Positions 1 to 14,825 are shown, counted from the stretch's first letter. The stretch: 64,000 nucleotides of DNA from Pyrocephalus nanus (GCA_038380795.1 CM076268.1:3713001-3777000), one strand, 5' to 3'. Program-made: numbers and translations. The notes: generated from the sequence alone by a model not told the origin.

Positions 1-1387
1 GGCCACAGATTGAGGCATGAAGGACCTCACCAAAGCACAGGGCAGCCCTGTCCTTGTCCCCCATGGGAGGGGGTAACCTCAGCAATGCCACAAGAGCTAA
101 AGGGAGGAGATCAGGATGCTGGAACAAAGAATTCCTGCCCAGATTCGGATTTTCTCTCTGTTTTTCACAAGGCACCCTCAGCACAGTAAGAGACAAATAA
201 AATCCAGACTGTAGAGAAGCTGACTGCTCTTGAAACCACGTTAACTCTAATGGGCTGAAAATGTCTTCATTTTTATGTCTCTTCACTATTCCAGAGAGGA
301 AAGTCGGTGCTGATGCAGGTAAGCTCAGGATTAGGTTTATCTAATAACGTATGCTCAAGATAGTGAAAAATATTTCACGTTTGCCTACAGTTACAAAACT
401 GTAAATCACACTGAATGGTATCACTGCAGTAAAATATTTTCCTCTGACTGTTTTCACTATTTTATTACTTTGATAAAACCCATCACCTGTCGATTCAAGA
501 GCTGTAGTTATACACATACGGTTATTCTCAATTAATTGATTTTTTTTTTTTCAAAATGAACCAATCAGGTTTCATTTCTTTGTTGGGAAGAAGGCAGGGG
601 AAGAGAGGGAATCTTTCAGAAAGTTGACAAAGTTTCCTGCCTTGCAGTGGGAAGCAGTTGGCAAGGAAGGATGCTGATGCATCACACATCACACCCCTGT
701 CTACGTGTTTATACACTTGATTAGATCATGCAGATTACAAAACACACCAAACGAACTGAGTGAGCTGAGAGAGAGCTCTCTGTGGTCTTGAAAAAGAAGT
801 TCCTGCAGCAACAACGATCCTACATCGTGCCTGGGTCCTGGGGATCCCAAACCCCCCTAACAAAAGAGCTGCCACTGATGGGACACCACCCCGCTGGCTG
901 CGACCAGGAGGTGAAGACAGACACGGTACTCACCAGGACAACCAGCTACAGGAGCACTGCACAGTGTCACACAAATACACCTCTGTTCTCAGCATTCATT
1001 CCACAAATACCTGAGAGATAAGTGTTCAGTACTCAGTGTAATCTATTCCTCTAATTAATACCTTCGATAATAAAATCTGAAAAATCCAATACAGTGCCAA
1101 GAAAAAATCCGTAGCACTTGGCCAGCTGACTTTCTTAAGAATACAGAGGTGGCTTCGTAATCACCACCAATTCCTCCTTCCATTACTTTCAGCAAGAGTT
1201 TTCCCAAATCTCTCCCTGGCTCTCAGCCCAACAAATGGGTTGCTTTCCTTGACCTGTTGTCCTCTCTCTGTGAGCAGACAATTTCTGTGCCCATTTGTTT
1301 CCCTGAAGCCCTCTGCCTTCAGAAGGAAAAAGGAAGGTGATTCTCCTGTAGAAACTTGGTAGAAGTTGCTCTCAATATTAAAAGTTA

Positions 1388-1628
1388 CAGAATTCTAGAA
1401 TGGGTTGGGTTGGAAGAGGCCTCAAAGATCATCCAGTTCCACCCCCTGTCAAGGCTGCTAGCCCAGGTTGCTTCAAACCTCATCCAACCTGGCCTTGGAC
1501 ACTTCCAGGGATGGGGCAGCCACAGCTGCTCTGGGTAACCTGTGCCAGGGCCTCCCCACCCTCATAGGGAAGAATTTCTTCCTGATATCTAATCTAAATT
1601 GATTCTCCTTCAGCTTAAAAGCCAACAG
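1388..1628 (-). mobile_element. CR1 LINE 3'-end fragment
   Basis: Antisense CR1 tail. It starts with the GGGTTGGAAGAGGCCTCAAAG block and runs through the CCTGGCCTTGGACACTTCCAG and GTTGCC/CCTGTGCCAGGGCCTC region to the TTTCTTCCTGATATCTAATC block. It is 5'-truncated, as most CR1 copies are. Open frames over it are by-products. Confidence 0.92.
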
Positions 1629-2633
1629 AGAGATCTCTAGAAGAAGAGATGCAGATTTGTCACAGGGTCTGGAAATGATTCCCTGAGTTTTACCAAAACA
1701 AGCTATTTTGTTGCTTCTCAGAAAAACCAGAACTTGAGAGGTGCCAATCCCTCTCAGTGCCAGGTCTGAGGTCTTGCCAACAGGCATGGATGGGTTTCAT
1801 GACTTTTTGTGCTGCTTTGCATGCAATGCAAGGGTCACAGCTCCTATGAAGGACTCCCCTTCCAGCTCTCACTGAGGAACATGAGGGATCTGTACCAAAT
1901 GCAGCCACGCTGTTGTGCTCTCTGGGGGCCCTGCAGGAGGTGTTGGTGAGGATGTGGCACAGACACCCATGACAGGAACAGGTCTCACCCTTTCCTGACT
2001 CCTGCCTTTGGACTGAGCTGGTGAACCACGTCTGCTGCATGAGGTACAGAGTGTGCACAGGAACTCCTCCTGGCATGTGCCTGGATTCAAGCAACCAACT
2101 TGAGACTGCTCCACTGTTTCTGCCCCTGTCGGGCACACCAACAAAAAAACCAGTTGCTACTTCCTTGTGAATCACATGAGGAGTGCCTGGAGTCAATGGG
2201 TTCAGTGTGGGGATCATTCAAACCAGCTGCGGCCACTAAAAGAATCCATTCTTCATTCCTGTGACCAGGCTTGCTAGAAAGTAAGGAGCAAATGTTCCAC
2301 CCTGAATAGTTTTGGTCTGAGCACAAGAGAAGCTATTGGCAACAACAATGCTGAGAGAGAAAGAATGTCTTAGCATCAGGCTCAGATGCCTCGCAAATGT
2401 ATTTTGTATCCTCTACCCCAAACTGTATTTCTTTCTGCCTGTAACAGACTACATGCTTTAACTGGCTCTGGCAGATTGCTGAGTGTCTTTATTTTGGCTA
2501 GTAGAGAGCTCCCTTCCATATGGGATCTATCTAGGATGGAAAGCAGATCGACTGGGATGGAGAGCCCAACCCCAGATGAGCACCAGGCCACTGTGGCTCT
2601 CCTCAGTGCAGCCAAGTTGTGCAGGACTAATGG

Positions 2634-2912
2634 AATCATGGAATCACAGAATGGTTGGGGCTGGAAGAGACCTCAAAGATCATCCAGTTCCAACCCCCTG
2701 CCACGAGCAGGGATACCTTCCACTAAACCAGGTTGCTCCAAGACCCATCCAAACTCATCATGAACACTTCCAGAGGTGGGGCAGCCACAGCTTCTCTGGG
2801 CAACCTGTGCCAGGGCCTCCCCACCCTCACAGTAATTGGGGTCTTCCTAATATCTACTCTAAACCCACTGCCTTTCAGTTTAAGAGTTCCTACCGGCTGA
2901 CAGACCAGGCCT
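2634..2912 (-). mobile_element. CR1 LINE 3'-end fragment
   Basis: Begins with the terminal octamer repeats (ATCATGGAATCACAGAATGG) and continues through the standard CR1 tail blocks to the AGTTTAAG region. Inserted in the same direction as CTBP2 transcription. Confidence 0.93.
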
Positions 2913-5345
2913 GATCTGAGCATTTTCTCTGGACTGACTTGCAAGAGCATCCCTGATGTGGTGCATATGTTCCGAATTTGATGTACTTCGGAAACAAAAC
3001 GGGAAAAAAATGTTATTGTGCTTCGCTGTGAAACACCCAAAGCACCGAACTGTGCTGCATTAACATGCCATTTTCTCCAGGACTCTTGTCCAGCTCCAGG
3101 CTGACAGGAGGACCTGGTGCACCCTAAGAAGTGCCCATATTCTTTCCTAGCACACCCAGGTACTTCTGCACAATAACGAATACGTCTCCTTCCTCCCTAC
3201 CCAGTTATCAGCACAGCCTGAACTAAGGACAGTGCTCATTACCAAAAGATACGAGAGAGGATAGCGACTAAAAGATAAAGATTTGCATTTATTAATGCCA
3301 TAATATAAAGGAAATGCTAAACCCCTGCAAGCTGAGTTTCTAATTTGGTCTTAATCTCAGTGGGCGTAGCTCTGCAAGCCCTGGCTGCCTCTCTGTCTCC
3401 TTTCCATCGGTCAGGACAAGCCTTTTCCCAAATCCCAACAGCTGGCTGGAGCAACCCCCCACCTCCTCTTTCTCACTACGACTTTCCCTCAGAACATGAT
3501 GACTTTTAAATCCTTTTAGGCTCAAAGCCCAGTAAGCAGTAAAGCCCAGCACAAAGTGATATTTATTTCTCAAAGCTAGTTGTTTGTTTGTTTTTTTCCA
3601 TATATATAAGAATCCAATAGAAAAATAACCTCAGCAGTATTTGTCATAGCCAGAGGTGGATTTGAAGCTCTTATGAAGTGAATGTGCTGCCCAGTGCCTG
3701 CTTCTTAACAGAGTTAGAGAAAGAGCCTGCCCTGAGCCCAAGCTCTTGTCCTCCCCCAGCTGTAGTAGGGAGTGACTTCAAACCTTTTGGGGGGTTGGAA
3801 ACTTTGGTATGGACAAAGAACTCAAATGAACAGCCACAATGGCTGCAGAGTGGTTTCCTTAATTAGAAAATTGGCTGTGTTCCTAAGGAGGAGGAAAACA
3901 ATGCTACAGACTGCCAAGGCAAAGAGCAAGTAAAAACTGTAGCACATGTAGCTCTGGAAGAAACAAACCGGCTCTATCAGCCCCCCAGATCCTCCAAAAC
4001 CACTTGTAATTATCAGGCTGAAAACCAAGCATGGTCCTGCTGCTGAATCAGAGCAACACAAGCTTGTGAATATGACTTGGCCTTAATTAATTCATTTTGA
4101 CAAGGCTCAAAACACTCTCCAGGCGATTTAAGACACCATAAAAAATAAGGAACTGACAGTTTTTGACCCCAAGATGTCAAATAGAGAACTGCTGTCTGGT
4201 TTTGATGAGCTGTCACTCTACCCCCTGGACATCCCTACTGCAGCTAAGCCTTTCACATTGTGGGCTGCAACCACACGTGGTCCATGAGACAACTGGCACA
4301 TTCTCAGAGCATCAGTCAACCCAGCTTCAACAGCATCCCAGAATCCCTGTTGGCACAGCAGCAGTGGGTGGGTGGTCTTCAGAGATGGAAAAAACTAACC
4401 AGGAAGGCTTTGTTGTTTTTTTAAACAGCAGACCAGACCCCAAGCACAACAAATTCTCCAAGACGACGCATCTCAGACTGTGCACGTCTCTCAAACCAGC
4501 ACAGGGACAGAGACAAGTAAGTGTACAGAAAAGGGAAGAAAACCACAGGTAGAGAAACTGCAGCTTTTCCCAGTGCTGGTCACATGTGAATCTGTCAATC
4601 CAACCAGCATCTGACACCTGTGATCAGAAAGAAGCTGATACCTGTCGTGCCGAGACAACTGAACATCCTGCTATGGAAATTCAAACGTCCAGTGCCAAAA
4701 CAGCGCTGCGGGGGGAGCAGCAGCGCCTGGGGAGCCCGGGAAGGAAAAAGGACAAAACACTCCTTGGCTGCAGCAGAAAACCAACATGCTGATGCCTCTC
4801 CTAAGCACAGGACTCTGGCCAAGCAGAAACACGGGTCATGGACTGTTTCCAGGGGTGCACTTGAGGTGCTCTCACTGTAATTGAAGATGAAGCTGTGGCC
4901 TCCCAGGGCTGCGTGTGCTCCTCGCTGCAGGGGCAGCCTCCCTGTCGGACTGAGCACGGGGGGTTTGGGTTTCCTGCTGCAAGCCAGAATGAAATGAGGC
5001 ACAGGTGTCTGATGTGAGGGAAGCTGAGGAGCACAGCTGTGGGCTGAGACAGGTGAGAGGAGAGCAATGGCAGCAGGAAGGTTGAGTTTTCGGAGTGTGG
5101 CTCCAGAAAGGAGATCTCAGAGGACACCCTCGAGATCCTCTTCTGTGCAGGAGATAAAAAAAGGACCACCGTAAACCTGACAGGAGAATACCACAACCCT
5201 CCAAGATATCTTCAAAATTACCGTACACTGACAGCCAGGAGCTCCATGTGGCTTGATACAAGGCAGTAAAGCACAGGTTACACAGTGTTCATGAGAAAAT
5301 TACAGTGAAATCTTGGAATAGAGGTTTGTGGGTTTTTTTGGTTTG

Positions 5346-5364
5346 TTTTTTTTTTTTTTTTTTT
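5346..5364. repeat. Poly(T) tract
   Basis: A run of 19 T, equal to poly(A) on the gene's strand. No recognisable retroelement body adjoins it. Confidence 0.95.
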
Positions 5365-6842
5365 AAAGGGTCACAATTTTAACTTGGTATTTTGCCAAAT
5401 CTGATTGGAAAACCTTTGCTCAAACCCCAAGACCAAACACTGCTGAATTTGGATGGACTCGAGTCAGAGTATTTCTGACACCATGAAGGGCAGGAGTTAG
5501 AGGCAAACAAACAAAGCACATAACTGCGCCAACCTGAAAGGAGGAATGCACAGAAAACTTGGAGCACAAGCACTTTGTGACTGCTACCAGCACTGTTCTT
5601 AGTAAGCATGGAATACTTTCCTAGAAACTGGCTACCTTGAGGGTACCCTCTGTCCCCTGCAATATTTTGGTTGGCTTACTGTTGCTGATTCCAGAATTTT
5701 CCCCTTTCTTCTGCTCTCCTACCTTCTTCCTTCCTCTCCCACTTCTCCAGATGTGTTTTCACTGGAAGAAAGCTGCTCCCTTCCACTCTGTGGGGCGGTT
5801 TCCAGCCTTGCCTAAGCCCAGTGGTGTGTGCAGCCTGGCTGCTGCCTGGGCTGTCCAGCATCTCTCAGTATGTGTTTCTCCTTCAAAGCACTGTTTTGCT
5901 CTAAGTGCCTTATGAACAGATTAAACAAACAGAGGTATATTAACTCAGTGTGCCTAATAATATCCCAGAGTGGGAGTAAAGGAAATTGGAGATTTCCCAG
6001 GAAACTGTCCAGAGTACAGCCAGATCCCTCCCATTACAGGGGGCATCACGGGGAAACACCTGGTGCAAGGGAATCCACGACCAAACCATAAAACTACCAA
6101 AAGCTGGGTGGGAACTCCTCTGCAAACTCTTGTCTTCTCGAGTCCAGCTGCAGCTCTAAAGCCTGAGGGCTCTGGGAGGAGTGGGAGAGGCTTTGCAGAA
6201 GGAAGTTGGAGCAGCAGCACTCTTCCTTACTGGCATCTAACACCTCTTCCTTCCTGGAGCCAAAGCAGCATGCTGTTCCCCTGGCAGAATGGTGGAGCAT
6301 CTCCTTTGGCTCTCGCCAAGCGCTCTGCAACTTCCATAAACTTTACCATGAACTGCTTGCACAGTGTGGATCTGCACCTCTTGAGCACTGAGCCTTGTAG
6401 GAGCCAGTGCTGTTTCTCCCAATCCTTCTGTGAGCTCTGCTTTCCACACGTCCCTGACGATGCACTTGCCTTCTTCTCGACAGTGAAAGGCCAGTCCCTC
6501 TCTCCGCTGATCCAATCCCTCTCCCTGCCTCTGCCCTCCTGCCAGCTGCACAGGAGAGCAAGTGGATGGGTGCAAATGGCCAGGTTTGCTGTTCTCAGCA
6601 CCACTCCTCTCTCCAGTGCCACCACTGCTAAGGACAAAACACCATGGCTATGCACCACCCAACCTCTGCTCAAGCAGTCCCACTGCTGTACCAGAGATGG
6701 AGACCGTGGTAGGATGGGACTTCCCACTGCATTTCCCAGGAGAGAGCTCATCTAATACCATAAAACAACTACCAAGAGAGAAAAACTCAGTTTCAGAGCT
6801 AAGCACAAGTCACAAGCCATATTTACTAGATCAGTACATCTA

Positions 6843-6962
6843 GGAGATATGGTGCTTGGGGACACGCATGGTTTAGTGGTGGATCTGGCTGTGCTGGGTT
6901 AATGGTTGGATTGCTCATCTCAGCAATCATCTTTCCCAACCTTAATGATTCTACAATTCTAC
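6843..6962 (+). mobile_element. CR1-type 3' end, divergent subfamily
   Basis: Carries the GTGCTTGGGGACACGCATGG and GTTTAGTGGTGGA blocks, a GGGTTAATGGTTGGA block, a degraded CCAACCTTAATGATTCT block, and closing ATTCTACAATTCTA octamers. This tail type differs from the other copies in the window and suggests another CR1 subfamily. Confidence 0.8.
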
Positions 6963-8171
6963 TTCCAACTTCCCAAACTTCCTCTTATCCACGTGTCACC
7001 TTAGAAGGACAAGGCTTTCAAATGGATCTGCTCTGGATTTCTCTCACAAACTTCTAACAGCTGCAAATCAAGCATCACAAAGTGATTTTTACTTAGCAAA
7101 ACACTCATTTTCCCCCCTGAGCTGTACCTCCCCTCTGTTTACAGTCTGGAACTTTGTCATATTGAGCCATGACTGAATTCACCATCCCCACACACTCCTG
7201 TTGTGTCAATATTACATGATCCCCATTTCTCTTTCTCCTCCTCAACTGCTGCCACGACTCTCAGTGCCATTAGCTCTCACAAGTGACCTCCTTTGCTTTA
7301 TGGTAGCCCACAGTGTCACTAATCCTAAAATTATCCCAAAATACAGATAGACAGGCCAGTTCTGACATACTCAGCTATTTCTGAGATCTTCTTCAAACCC
7401 TTCTGCAAAACAGCCAGCTCTGCCCTTCCCATAGGAATATATCTTTCCTTCTCCAGGGAAGAGCCACTGGTCCCTGCCCTCAATTCATGCTTCTGTGGTG
7501 GAGCAGCCACCTTCCAGCTCTCTGGCCACTTTCAGATTCCCACACTAATGCTCCAGACTTGGTGTCATTCAATCAAGTTTCGGGTCTCAGTTTTTGCTCT
7601 TTCCCAGCTACCACTCGGCTGTGCCTGGTGAAGCATTTATGGCAACCCAGCCACTTAGAATGGTCAAAAAGCCACAATAATTTATCAGTTAATTTTGCAC
7701 CCTCTCTACAATGGAGCACAGTGGGTCCACATCTATGAATAATTTTAACTGTCTATTTTTCAGACTAGATCATGAGTAGGAGCAGAAGCCAGTCTGACAC
7801 ACTGCAAACCAAAAATGTAGCAAGTTGCCTAATCAGAATGAGAACAGGAATATGATGATTTCAGGTAAACTGTTTTAAATGGCAAATGTCCAAAGCAGAA
7901 TGATAGTTCTTAACACACAACCACTGCTGCATCTCAAAGACCATGCAAAAATAACCCAAAACTGAACAGTCAACAGCAAGCTACACAGTCAACATCAGTG
8001 CCAAACGGTACCATATTTAAAAGCCACTTGAGCTTTAATAATTTAACACAATTTAATTTGCTGGTGGTAGGAAAGGTGGAATTTGTTTTTCTTCCAAAGG
8101 ATGACGTGGATGGATATCCTATCTCTGTAAGGTACACCCTAACTTGTGGTAAGTGCTGGGCTTGAATCCAA

Positions 8172-8188
8172 ACACACACACACACACA
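8172..8188. repeat. (AC)n microsatellite
   Basis: About eight AC dinucleotides in intron. Confidence 0.95.
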
Positions 8189-11100
8189 GAAAAGCCTTGG
8201 TGTTGTCCAGATCAGGCCCATAAACCACAGAAACATCCTCCCACATATTTAACATTTAATATTTGAAAATGAGCAACATCACTGGTATTTATTTTACCCA
8301 TAAACCCTCTACTAGAATTTTGTTTCAGAAGTTTTCAAACTTTCAAGTGTTTGGTGGAATTCCCTTTCCTGCCTTGCTTCAGCCTGTGAATAACAGTCCC
8401 AGTGCTAATGACCCAGCTCCTGAGTGTACAGAGGGAAAACAGCTTCATGAAATATTGATACACACTTGGAAATTTGACAATTATCTCCAGAGCTCCTTGG
8501 TTAAACCTGAAAGCAAACAAATAGCAAACATTTCCTCTACTCATTAAAACACTGAAAAACAGATAAAAGAACCTACTCATTACCCATTTGATAAATCTAG
8601 CCTATTATTTTTAATAATGCACAGGCATTCAATGCATGAAATGTACAGTTTCTCTTCCTTAAAGAAACTGTTGGGTTTGTAGATCTAATTTTAAGAAATG
8701 CAATAAAAGTCAGTGATGTAGATCTGGTCTCTTTTGCAGGAGAAGGTAAAATCCTTCTGTTGAAATCAATGACAAAATCACCATTTCTTGAGTGGAAGCA
8801 AAACTTCACTCACTGCCCTATTTTGGAAGCTGCCTGTCCAGAAAAATATTCTACAAAAATCAGAAATATTAATGGGGTTTTTTTTTGGCCTTTCTCATGG
8901 AAGCTTCAGAAACAGAAAACTGATGTAAAAAAGAGCTGATGAGCCTCGGCATGGGGCTGCTGGTCCATGAGATGTATCTCTGCATCTTGCTTATTCTACA
9001 CCAGGGAGATAATCCACTGGTTCACCCACCCTCTGGCCAGAGCACAGAGCCCATGCTTTTAGGATGAATGGGAAATCCAGAGGAAACCTTCCCTGCTGAA
9101 TAAATATGAACCCTAGGGGAAAAAATTCCAATGCAGAGCGTGACAGGTTGCTCAGCATTGCATTGGTGTTATCAGTTATTAGTAATTCTGGTTTCTGGAC
9201 CTTTTAGCCCTGACTGTGGATGAAACAGAACCACAACTGCTGCAGACAAGAATGAAATGGAAATTTAGGATTCTTAAGCCAAATGTTTCAGCTGCTAAGA
9301 TAACTCCCACTCTCATGCAGGGCCACTCAACATGAATTCAAAGACAGAAAAAGCTCAGTAGGAAAGATCAATAGGAATTGCTGGCCAGGTGGGATAACTA
9401 AAGCTGCATTTCAGCATTCCTGATTACTTCAGTGTCCCAACAGGACAGTCTAGATACTGAAGCTCTCTGCTGTCCACACTGAACACTCTCTTTTATCTTC
9501 CATAATATTAATCAACTTTCCTTTCATCAACAAAGCAAAACACATGCACTCGCATGAACCACTGTACTTTTTGAACATTCATTTAAACCTTTGTAACAAA
9601 GCATTCAGAGGAAGGCAGAGAATACAACAAATGGCTGTGTGTGACATCTCCATCTCTTTTTTTTTTTCTCCACTCAGTGGGTAACAGTGAGAGACTCCAT
9701 CAAGAGACTGGGCCACTCTAAGAAGAGGCTGATAATCTACAGGGTCAGTAAGGGAGTGTGTGGGAGGCAGCTCAGGGATTTGCAGTGTTAGAACAAGCAT
9801 CAGGAAAGGTGTTAAGGTTAAGAAGACCAGCAAGGAAGGCAGGGGGGCACCACCAGGTTCTTGCATCCCACCACCTTCTGATTCCCAGTGTTCCCAGGCA
9901 TGGAGGTAGCACACCTGGAGACACCACTGCAACATCTGGAAAGTGCATGCCAAATGTTTCAACGAGACCTCAGTCCTGACCCTCTTTTTCTGACTCTCTT
10001 CACGATAAGCATACCCTAAGTTATTTCTTATCACTGTGTTTGCTGTCTAAGCAAAGTCTCATTTGTTTATTTGTTTGCCAAGCCAGTATGACAAGCTAGG
10101 AAATAATAAATTGCTTGATAACCAAAACAAGTCACTTCTGGCAAAAAATGAAGGCTGAAGAAGCACTGATCCAAATGGGTAACGACTGAGACACTGATTA
10201 TATTTTAAGAGTTTTTCTCCCCATTTTCACGTGTATACATATCTGCAGATATAAATAAAACATGAGAATGCCATCCTGGCTGTTCATACCAGCCTTTACC
10301 AAGGATCTCCACCAGCCCTAACCATTCAGTAAGCCCTGCTGGTTTCCTTCTTACAACCACAACCTGCCTGTCTCTCAGATTACAGAGCCTAAACCACCCT
10401 CTTCCCAGGATCTGTAAGATGCTTTTGGGAGCTGCATGGAGAAGCACTGTACTGTCACCCTTCTCCCATCCCTTCCCTGCCTGCCTCTGCTTTCAACACA
10501 AGGCAAGAGGTCATTGCCCTTGGCCACCCAACATTTGCTGACTGAAGTGCACCCCGAGGCCTGGGGTGCTCCCAGGAGGGAATGAGAGAGGGAATGACAC
10601 AGGAGGGATGGGAACAAAGCCTCCACCACTGGCTGTTCAAATGTGGAACACCCAGCTCACGCTTCTGGTGGTCGTGGTGCAGACACTCTCTCTGCAAACA
10701 AAAAAAAAAAAAGGAATTTATGCCTGGCAAATCAGGGTAGGTCAAGGGCTTCCAAACTACCCGAGACCTGGAGCCATCACACTGGAGAACGAGCTGTGCC
10801 AGCCCTGCAGCTGGAAGCTTTCCACCTTCAAGGGGCAGAGGGTGGTCCTGCCCGGGCAGGGCCAGGGCCGTGCTCTGCCGGGCCATGGGACACACGAGTA
10901 AGCCGATTGTTGGCCCCGACACACTCTGCACTGGGGGAGAGGGCGGGGGAAGGAGAGCCGGGCACTAATCCTCTCCATCTGCTCTGAAGTGGCTAATTGG
11001 ATTGGGAGTGCAGAAGGCAAGGCCCCCGGACAGTGGCCAGGCCAGGCATGGGCACTGTGACACCTCTCGTTTCCCTACACAAAGCTGCTCTGGCACAGAG

Positions 11101-11689
11101 GGTCCCACTCTGCCAAACCCCTCTGTCCAAACCCCTCCGAAGGCTGCACTCAGCCAGGGCACCCCTGCTCAGCACCTCTCTGCTGGAGGGGTCAAACTGA
11201 ATACTGAAAAAAACAACACCCATCAATCCCATCCCCAGAAGTAACATTTCATCTTTAACAAAACACCACAAACAGCACAAAAAGAGATTAAAAATTAGCT
11301 TTCTTTACCAAAAGCCAGCGGGACACTGTTAATGCCAGGTTTTATTTAGGTGCAAAAGTCTAAAGCTCGACTGCCAGTTGCCATCTGTAAACCTTACTAA
11401 TACCAGTTCTACATCTGCAACATCTATTCTGCATCAGGGGCTTAATGATGTTGGTCTTCTGCTTTTCAAGGATTCAGCTCAGCACCTACTTTGCTTTTAA
11501 AATAACAGGCTATTCAGTTGTGCAGCATTTTCATTAAACTGGGCTGTGGTGTGACGCTATGAGAATGACAAGGAGAAGAAATATAAAAAATGTTTAATAC
11601 AATAATGATCAGAAACCTTTAAATTTTTTTTTTTTTTCCCCTCTGTGAACACGAAGTTTGTAGCTATGGAAACTACTTATGAGAATGCT

Positions 11690-11705
11690 AAAAAAAAAAA
11701 AAAAA
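11690..11705. repeat. Poly(A) tract
   Basis: Sixteen A, about 50 bases after a T run (11625-11637). Confidence 0.95.
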
Positions 11706-14700
11706 GTCAGCAAATATAGTCAGAGAATGATCTGGATATATGAAAGTCCTAACAATGCTAGAGAACTAGAGACACAGGGTGAAAGAAAAGTGTAAATTGA
11801 AGATGACAACACTTGAGCATCTGACAACACGTTCTCCTCTGACAGGCCAAATTCATTTTCATTGCCACGGCACTAAAGTCAATGAATTGCAACTGGAATG
11901 AGTTTGACACTTTATATTGCTTTTGATAAAACCATTATAAAAAGCGTATTTCAACCTTTAAAAAAGTACTTTAAAAGCGTATTCTCTGCACTCAGTGATT
12001 TGTATGTGCATATTGGCCGAGATAGTCAGTGTTATATCAAGGTAGCACATCTCTCACACATTCTGTTCCTCAGCCACTCACCCAGCTAAGGTGGGCAGTT
12101 CTGGTGACTTCAATTTTATCTCAACCTGAATTTTTGTGTGGAAGTTACGATCCCAGTTAAAATGATTACTCCATGGTTTTGTCAGTGAACACAGTGCTCA
12201 CTTACTCTACCTGGAGTAACACACTAGCTGGGAATGGCTCCAAGGACATGCTATGGTCTGTCAGGTCAATGTGCAAATTAAATCAGATTTATTCAGCACA
12301 CGGAGCTTCCTTTGGTGCTGTTTCAGTCTGGATTGTTAATTGAGCTGCCTTACATGTACACATTGTGATTACATGCTGCAGTCTGTAATCATAAAACACA
12401 GGGAAGAAAACCTGAAGTTGATTTCTGAACATCCGCTGTACTGGGCAAAAAATCAACAAATGCTCAGGAAATTTATGTTGTGTATGAAACACCTTGCTAA
12501 ACTCTGCCCAGAGAAAGCTATGGCAATTTAGCTTAAATTAATTAGCTCAAAAGAATAGATAGCTTAAAAGATGCCCTTTTAGCCATCCTTGATAGTCTCT
12601 TTTAACCACCCTTGCACAACCATCAAGGCTTTGCTCCTGATTATCCCCTTTCCACTTTGGGGGTTGCCCACATGAAGAGTTTCAGCCCACAACTGATGTG
12701 TGGCTAACACAGTTTGTATCTGTTGCAGGGTGGAAAATACCAATAAAAGGCATCACAATGAAGTGTTGGAGTATAAGCAGAGCTGAGCTAATCACAGTGA
12801 AAGGCATTTCTAGCTGGGCTCTAAGCTGATAAAAGAGAGGATGAATCCCCTTCACGCTGGAGAGAGAACGACTTGTCCAAGGAGGGCAGTTGCCCTCGGC
12901 CTGGCTTTCCCAGCTCAGGAGAAGGTCAGGCTTTCAACCAAATTTTACAGCCAAGTAATTTTGCTCCTCCTTCCTGATGATACCTACCCAGCTTCTGTGG
13001 GGCAGCCCTGCTTCTCATCCCCATGAGAAGCATCTTCCCCTCTGTGATCACTTGCTTTCACATCTTCATGTGTAAACTAGCGCTTGGAAAACCATCCAAG
13101 ACACATATTTGCAATGAATCACCATTCCCCAAGTCCAGCATCAGACACAGAAATCTGGACCAGCCCCTGTTTGGGAGAAGTCCAGGCTAGCTACAAGAAA
13201 AACACAAGACTTCTTATCTGCCAACTGCTTTAAAACTAAAACATTGGATTAAATAAATGTAAATTAAGTCATGTAATAAAAATACAAGCAAACATAATAA
13301 ACTGAAGATGCAACATTTTGGAGGCGGAGATTCAGCAATCTGATCAGTGACCGTGAGACACAGTTCGCCCTCATCAGCTTTGCTGACCTGGACTATTTAT
13401 TTCCCTGCCTGCCCTCCCACCCCAGCACGAGGCTGTCACAGACAGCTCTGGCAGCAGCCACCCCCTGACACGTGTTTGTCACTCAGACCTTTTTCCTGCT
13501 CGCCACTGAGATGGCTTAGTGTGCTCGCTCCTGGTGATGCAGGAGCAGCCAGCTCCCAGGACGTTTCCTGCCCGGGGAATCCACTCCTGACAGCTTCACA
13601 GACAAGGTCTCAATGACGCAGAGAGCGGCGGCTTTGCCAGAGCTGTGGCTGGGGAGTTCCTGGGGTGGGAAGCCGGATCATCTCCGGAGACGTCACTCCC
13701 AACACCACAGCAACGGGTTTAGGGTGCTCATTCACCACCTTCTGCTCATACAACTCCGTAATTCCCGGGAAGGACAATTTATCTCCCTTCTTAATAATTA
13801 TCTTATGAAATGCAAAGCAGTTGCAGCAGTAAATCTCGTTGCTGATTTTCCCTTATCTGACCACGCCAAAACAAGAGGCTCATAAGCATCCATCATATTC
13901 CTGTATCCCTGCCTGGGATCCTGCCTCTAACCATCAGAAACACCAGGCAGGAGAAGGCACCCTCCTGCAAGCCCTCTGCCCAAACTTCAAAGTGAACAGC
14001 AGCTCTGCAGAATGCACAGCGAGTGTCAAACCTCAGCACAAAATGACAAGCTGGATATATAGGAACAAAGATTGCAACACACATTTCAGCAAGACTTTAA
14101 AAAACCCCAAAATTATCTATTTTAAGGCCTTATCCATACAACAAGCTCCAAAACATGACTGGACTGTAATGTGCACTTTATAATCCCCTGCTGCCTGAGA
14201 AGACGTTAACCTACACCGACAGAAAATATCTGCAGCCATTTAGAGACAGAGTTTAATACTGAACTTGCTTTCACCTTGTGACTCAAGTATCCACAGCCAA
14301 AGCTACAGCCAGGAGAAGGCTCGTCATTCCTAAAAACACATCCAGTCTCTGCTGGCAAATGAGATTTTCCTGGATTTAGCCAAGTTTCTGCCATCCACTC
14401 AATGCTTTGAAACATCTTAACATTTTTGTAACCTCAGCTTATCCCCTCGTGGGTAAACCTGAACACTCCTCCTCAACGCAGCTCAAAACATCTACAAACT
14501 GCCACACCTTCCATTTTTAATCCGTATCCTTCCATGTGCCGTCTGTCTTACCTTGGCTTCTACTTTTAAAATATGGTTTAACAGGAAGAAAACCTCTCAG
14601 GCTATTTGGAAAAGAAAAAGGGGAAATAAATAAAAAAGAAGACAATTTTACAGGTCCTACTCCAGCTAAACCTTTCAGGGCCTTCAATGAGAAGATAATC

Positions 14701-14825
14701 TTTCTGTGATTATGGCCAAACCCTCTCGTTGCTTGGCAACACATAATTAAGGAATATGTTTTCGGATCCGCTTTGCAAGCTGGCCATTATCAGATGAAAT
14801 TACTGGAGCAACAAATGTCATCCTC

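Noticed and set aside
960..1010. Exon-like unit on the minus strand with a GTGAGT donor near 933
   Set aside because: The translation does not match the CtBP2 shared core. Acceptor/donor pairs of this quality recur by chance in this much intron.
5970..6755. 261-codon open frame on the + strand
   Set aside because: Low-complexity, Ser/Pro/Leu-rich, no domain and no splice or codon signature. A chance frame in stop-poor sequence.
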